Origin: Desulfurococcales archaeon
Lineage (GTDB): Archaea; Thermoproteota; Thermoprotei_A; Sulfolobales; Acidilobaceae
Direction of reading: 5' to 3'
NCBI GenBank assembly: GCA_015521095.1
Contig: WAOU01000050.1
Location: 1 to 8,041 of the forward strand
Length of the DNA: 8,041 nucleotides
The position numbers were made by a program, and so were the translations under genes. Positions 6,038 to 8,041 of the stretch are shown here, in pieces. Position 1 is the first letter of the stretch. Each line of letters opens with the position of its first letter. The notes beneath the pieces are model-generated. The model was not told the DNA's origin, did not search any database, and saw nothing but the letters and a program-made list of their open reading frames with translations.

Positions 6038-7387
6038 TTGACTGAGGAAAAACCAAAAGTAGACTGGTATGATCTAAGCGTCAAACTCCACAGATTCTAT
6101 GGAGGAAAAATAGAAACAATCCCCAAAGTACCGGTTAGGAGAATCAAAGACTTTGCAATATGGTACACCCCAGGAGTAGCAGAGCCGAGTAGAAGAATCG
6201 CTGAAAACCCCGACTTAAGCTTCGAGCTAACCAGTAGATGGAACACCATCGCTGTAGTAAGCGATGGGACAAGAGTCCTAGGCCTGGGAAAGATCGGGCC
6301 CGAGGGAGCATATCCTGTAATGGAAGGAAAGTCACTCATATTCAAGTATCTTGGAGGAGTAGACGCGGTCCCCCTAGTACACAGGGCGAGAGACCCCGAG
6401 AAATTCCTAGAGCTCCTGGAGCTGATAGAGCCCACTTTTGGAGGCATTAACCTGGAAGACATCGAAAGCCCAAAGTGCTTCTATATACTAGAAGAAGCAA
6501 GAAAGAGGCTGAAAATACCTGTATGGCACGATGACCAGCAAGGAACCGCAGCGGTGACACTGGCAGGATTGATAAACGCCTTCATCTATGTAGGGAAAGA
6601 CATGAGGAAGAGCAGAATAGTAATATTCGGAGCAGGAGCCGCAAACCTTGCACTATACAGACTCCTCAAAGCCTATGGAGTCCCACCGGAAAACATGGTA
6701 GTTCTAGACAGCAAGGGTGTCTTGCACCCTGACAGATTCGATATAGATAAGCTCATGCTCAGCCATCCATGGAAGTATCAAGTAGCGGTCGAAACGAAGG
6801 GAGGAGGACTCCCACCAGGCGCACCTATTGAGAAAGCGATGGAGGGGGCCGACGCCCTCGTCGCGGCTAGTAGACCGGGACCAGGCGTTATAAAGAAAGA
6901 ATGGGTCTCCAAGATGGCTAGAGATGCTATCGTGTTTGCAGAAGCTAATCCTGTCCCAGAGATTTGGCCGTGGGAGGCCAAGGAGGCAGGAGCGAAAATA
7001 GTAGCAACGGGTAGAAGCGACTTCCCTAACCAAGTGAATAACAGTCTCGTATTCCCAGGAGTCTTCAGAGGCGTACTAGACGTAAGAGCTACCACGGTAA
7101 CCGATACTATGGCAATCGCAGCCGCAGAGGAACTAGCCAAGTACGCCAGAGAAAAAGGCCTCCGCGAAGACTATATTATACCCACAATGGAGGAATGGGA
7201 CGTCTATCCTAGAGTCGCCGCTGCAGTAGCCGTGAAGGCAGTGGAGGAAGGCAAAGCGAGAAGAACCACCACGTTCAAAGAAGAATACGAGAGGGCAAAA
7301 GAGATCATTGGATTAACCAGGAAAAAGTACCAGTTAATGTGGGACTCTGAATTGATTCCCAGGCCTCCTTACGATTATGAGCCGTAG
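6038..7387 (+). CDS. Malic enzyme (malate dehydrogenase, oxaloacetate-decarboxylating), short form
   Basis: This is a 449-residue cytoplasmic enzyme expected to convert malate to pyruvate and CO2 with NAD(P)+ reduction, or the reverse. The malic N-domain carries YTPGVAEPS (Y43, the expected catalytic Tyr), [17 protein letters not shown] (75-91), MEGKSL (K98, expected catalytic Lys), [11 protein letters not shown] with metal ligands E140 and D141, and [11 protein letters not shown] (D165, D166). The Rossmann domain has [11 protein letters not shown] (195-205), [11 protein letters not shown] (304-314) and [19 protein letters not shown] (327-345). Length fits bacterial/archaeal short malic enzymes without a phosphotransacetylase fusion. 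The position usually His in HDDQHGTA is Gln here (Q168). Cofactor preference is not clear; D224 after the second Rossmann strand would mildly favour NAD. It is first in an apparent operon with two GNAT genes, 14 bases from the next start, and is the probable regulatory target of the repeats at 5975-6016. Confidence 0.94.
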   Translation: MTEEKPKVDWYDLSVKLHRFYGGKIETIPKVPVRRIKDFAIWYTPGVAEPSRRIAENPDLSFELTSRWNTIAVVSDGTRVLGLGKIGPEGAYPVMEGKSLIFKYLGGVDAVPLVHRARDPEKFLELLELIEPTFGGINLEDIESPKCFYILEEARKRLKIPVWHDDQQGTAAVTLAGLINAFIYVGKDMRKSRIVIFGAGAANLALYRLLKAYGVPPENMVVLDSKGVLHPDRFDIDKLMLSHPWKYQVAVETKGGGLPPGAPIEKAMEGADALVAASRPGPGVIKKEWVSKMARDAIVFAEANPVPEIWPWEAKEAGAKIVATGRSDFPNQVNNSLVFPGVFRGVLDVRATTVTDTMAIAAAEELAKYAREKGLREDYIIPTMEEWDVYPRVAAAVAVKAVEEGKARRTTTFKEEYERAKEIIGLTRKKYQLMWDSELIPRPPYDYEP

Positions 7388-7393
7388 GAGGTG
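7386..7393 (+). promoter_or_regulatory. Strong Shine-Dalgarno overlapping the malic enzyme stop
   Basis: AGGAGGTG is a near-perfect anti-16S match, 8 nt before ATG 7402, and its first bases belong to the TAG stop at 7385-7387. This supports translation of the GNAT from a shared transcript. Confidence 0.75.
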
Positions 7394-7401
7394 TATAGGT
7401 A

Positions 7402-7875
7402 ATGTATGAGCCAGGAATAGTCATAAGAAAGGTAGAGGAGAGAGACGTAGACCAGCTCGCCGGACTCATCTTCAGGTTCTATCTATTCAACGAGGAATTC
7501 GACCCGGCATGGAGCATGGTCGAAAACGCACGCGAGAGAGCAAGAGAAATTGCTGAATCATATGCTAACGGCCAGGGATATACGCTGATTGCCCAGTTTG
7601 AAGGCAGAATAGTAGGATTCATACATGCAGAGATCACCGAAAAACCCATGCTAGCATCAGGACGAATAGGAGTCATAAAAGAACTATACGTCATACCCCA
7701 GTTCAGGGGCCAGGGTATAGCAACAAAACTAGTTGACGAACTACAAGACATGCTTAAGGATCATAACGTCTACTACATCGCAGCAGAATTCCCATCAGCC
7801 AACGTTGTAGCCGAAGGATTCTATAGGTCTCGTAAATTCAGGCCTTACACGAGCCTATATCTAAGAGAGGTGTAA
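7402..7875 (+). CDS. GNAT-family N-acetyltransferase
   Basis: This is a 157-residue single-domain acetyltransferase. The order is that of the GNAT fold: strand 1 IVIRKVEERDVDQLAGLI (6-23), an N-terminal helical region with FNEEFDP (29-35), strand 2-3 YTLIAQFEGRIVGFIHAEI (60-78), motif A with VIKELYVIPQFRGQGIA (91-107), whose R/Q-x-x-G-x-G/A (Q100-R102-G103-Q104-G105-I-A107) binds acetyl-CoA pyrophosphate, and motif B near YYIAAEFPSANVVAEGFYRS (124-143), with the final strand near YTSLYLREV. The acceptor substrate cannot be told; small-molecule amines, protein N-termini or protein lysines are all possible. It follows the malic enzyme by 14 bases with a strong ribosome site and precedes a paralogous GNAT by 4 bases, so it is very likely co-transcribed. 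Confidence 0.9.
   Translation: MYEPGIVIRKVEERDVDQLAGLIFRFYLFNEEFDPAWSMVENARERAREIAESYANGQGYTLIAQFEGRIVGFIHAEITEKPMLASGRIGVIKELYVIPQFRGQGIATKLVDELQDMLKDHNVYYIAAEFPSANVVAEGFYRSRKFRPYTSLYLREV
7866..7872 (+). promoter_or_regulatory. Shine-Dalgarno for the second GNAT gene
   Basis: AGAGGTG lies immediately before the TAA stop (7873-7875) of the first GNAT and 7 nt before ATG 7880. This is nearly the same arrangement as at the previous gene junction. Confidence 0.7.
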
Positions 7876-7879
7876 AGAT

Positions 7880-8041
7880 ATGTCCTCGAAAATAATTGTA
7901 AGAGAAGCAAGAGAAGACGAAAAAGAACAAGTAGCCAATCTAATAGCCAGACTTAAGATGCTAAACGAAGAACTAGACCCACACTACAAAGTAGTCGACG
8001 ACCTCGAGACCGTTGTAAGAGAATACGTTGACAAGATATTC
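7880..8041 (+). CDS. Second GNAT-family N-acetyltransferase, 5' fragment
   Basis: The gene begins at ATG 7880 and is open for 54 codons to the right edge; the acetyl-CoA site is outside the window. The visible N-terminus (MSSKIIVREAREDEKEQVAN, then LIARLKMLNEELDPHYKVVD) aligns without gaps to residues 7-35 of the preceding GNAT, with 12 of 29 identical, including the shared NEE-x-DP motif. It is therefore probably a tandem paralogue. GNAT assignment rests on this match and on the typical 'I-VREA-EDD' first strand, not on motif A. It starts 4 bases after the upstream stop and is probably in the same operon. Confidence 0.78.
   Translation, partial: MSSKIIVREAREDEKEQVANLIARLKMLNEELDPHYKVVDDLETVVREYVDKIF

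Noticed and set aside
5881..6084. Minus-strand frame of 67 codons in the intergenic region
   Set aside because: It runs through the malic enzyme promoter and start, has no ribosome site, and its repeated 'DTS' residues simply reflect the two 12-mer repeats.

Overview
The window looks like a chromosomal stretch of a hyperthermophilic archaeon of the Thermoproteota (Crenarchaeota), most likely a Desulfurococcales-type organism. The signs are A/T-rich TATA-type promoters, GGTG/GGAGGTG Shine-Dalgarno sites, T-rich ends after stop codons, UUG starts, heavy use of AGA/AGG, ATA and CTA codons, and secreted proteins with long threonine-rich stalks and a C-terminal membrane anchor. This placement is inference; I cannot name a species.

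Left half (1-4018), cell-surface region. A minus-strand gene, cut by the left edge (224 to 1), starts with a signal peptide and resembles the N-terminus of an ABC-transporter solute-binding protein. Diverging from it, after a 192-base intergenic region with a perfect 9-bp inverted repeat, is a 407-residue exoprotein: signal peptide, glutamine-amidotransferase-like domain, 65-residue Thr-rich stalk, one C-terminal transmembrane helix. Next is a 744-residue exoprotein with its own promoter: calcineurin-like metallophosphoesterase with all five metal motifs, Ig-like domain, and the same kind of stalk and anchor. The two stalk regions share a 29-base identical, in-phase stretch. I read this as a surface module for uptake and hydrolysis of a substrate that the sequence does not identify.

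Right half (4019-8041), cytoplasmic metabolism. A monocistronic AMP-forming acyl-CoA synthetase of the AlkK / Thermus long-chain type is followed by a short malic enzyme with its own promoter. Two tandem GNAT acetyltransferase genes follow, the second cut by the right edge. The last three genes are tightly spaced (14 and 4 bases) and look like one operon, with each Shine-Dalgarno overlapping the upstream stop codon or lying just before it. A pair of near-identical 12-mers 30 bp apart lies between the malic enzyme TATA box and its start.

I see no rRNA, tRNA, CRISPR array, insertion sequence or pseudogene, and no stretch over 300 bases without a gene. The most unusual content is the pair of stalked surface proteins and the repeated operator-like sequences. 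The metabolic genes belong to recognisable families.
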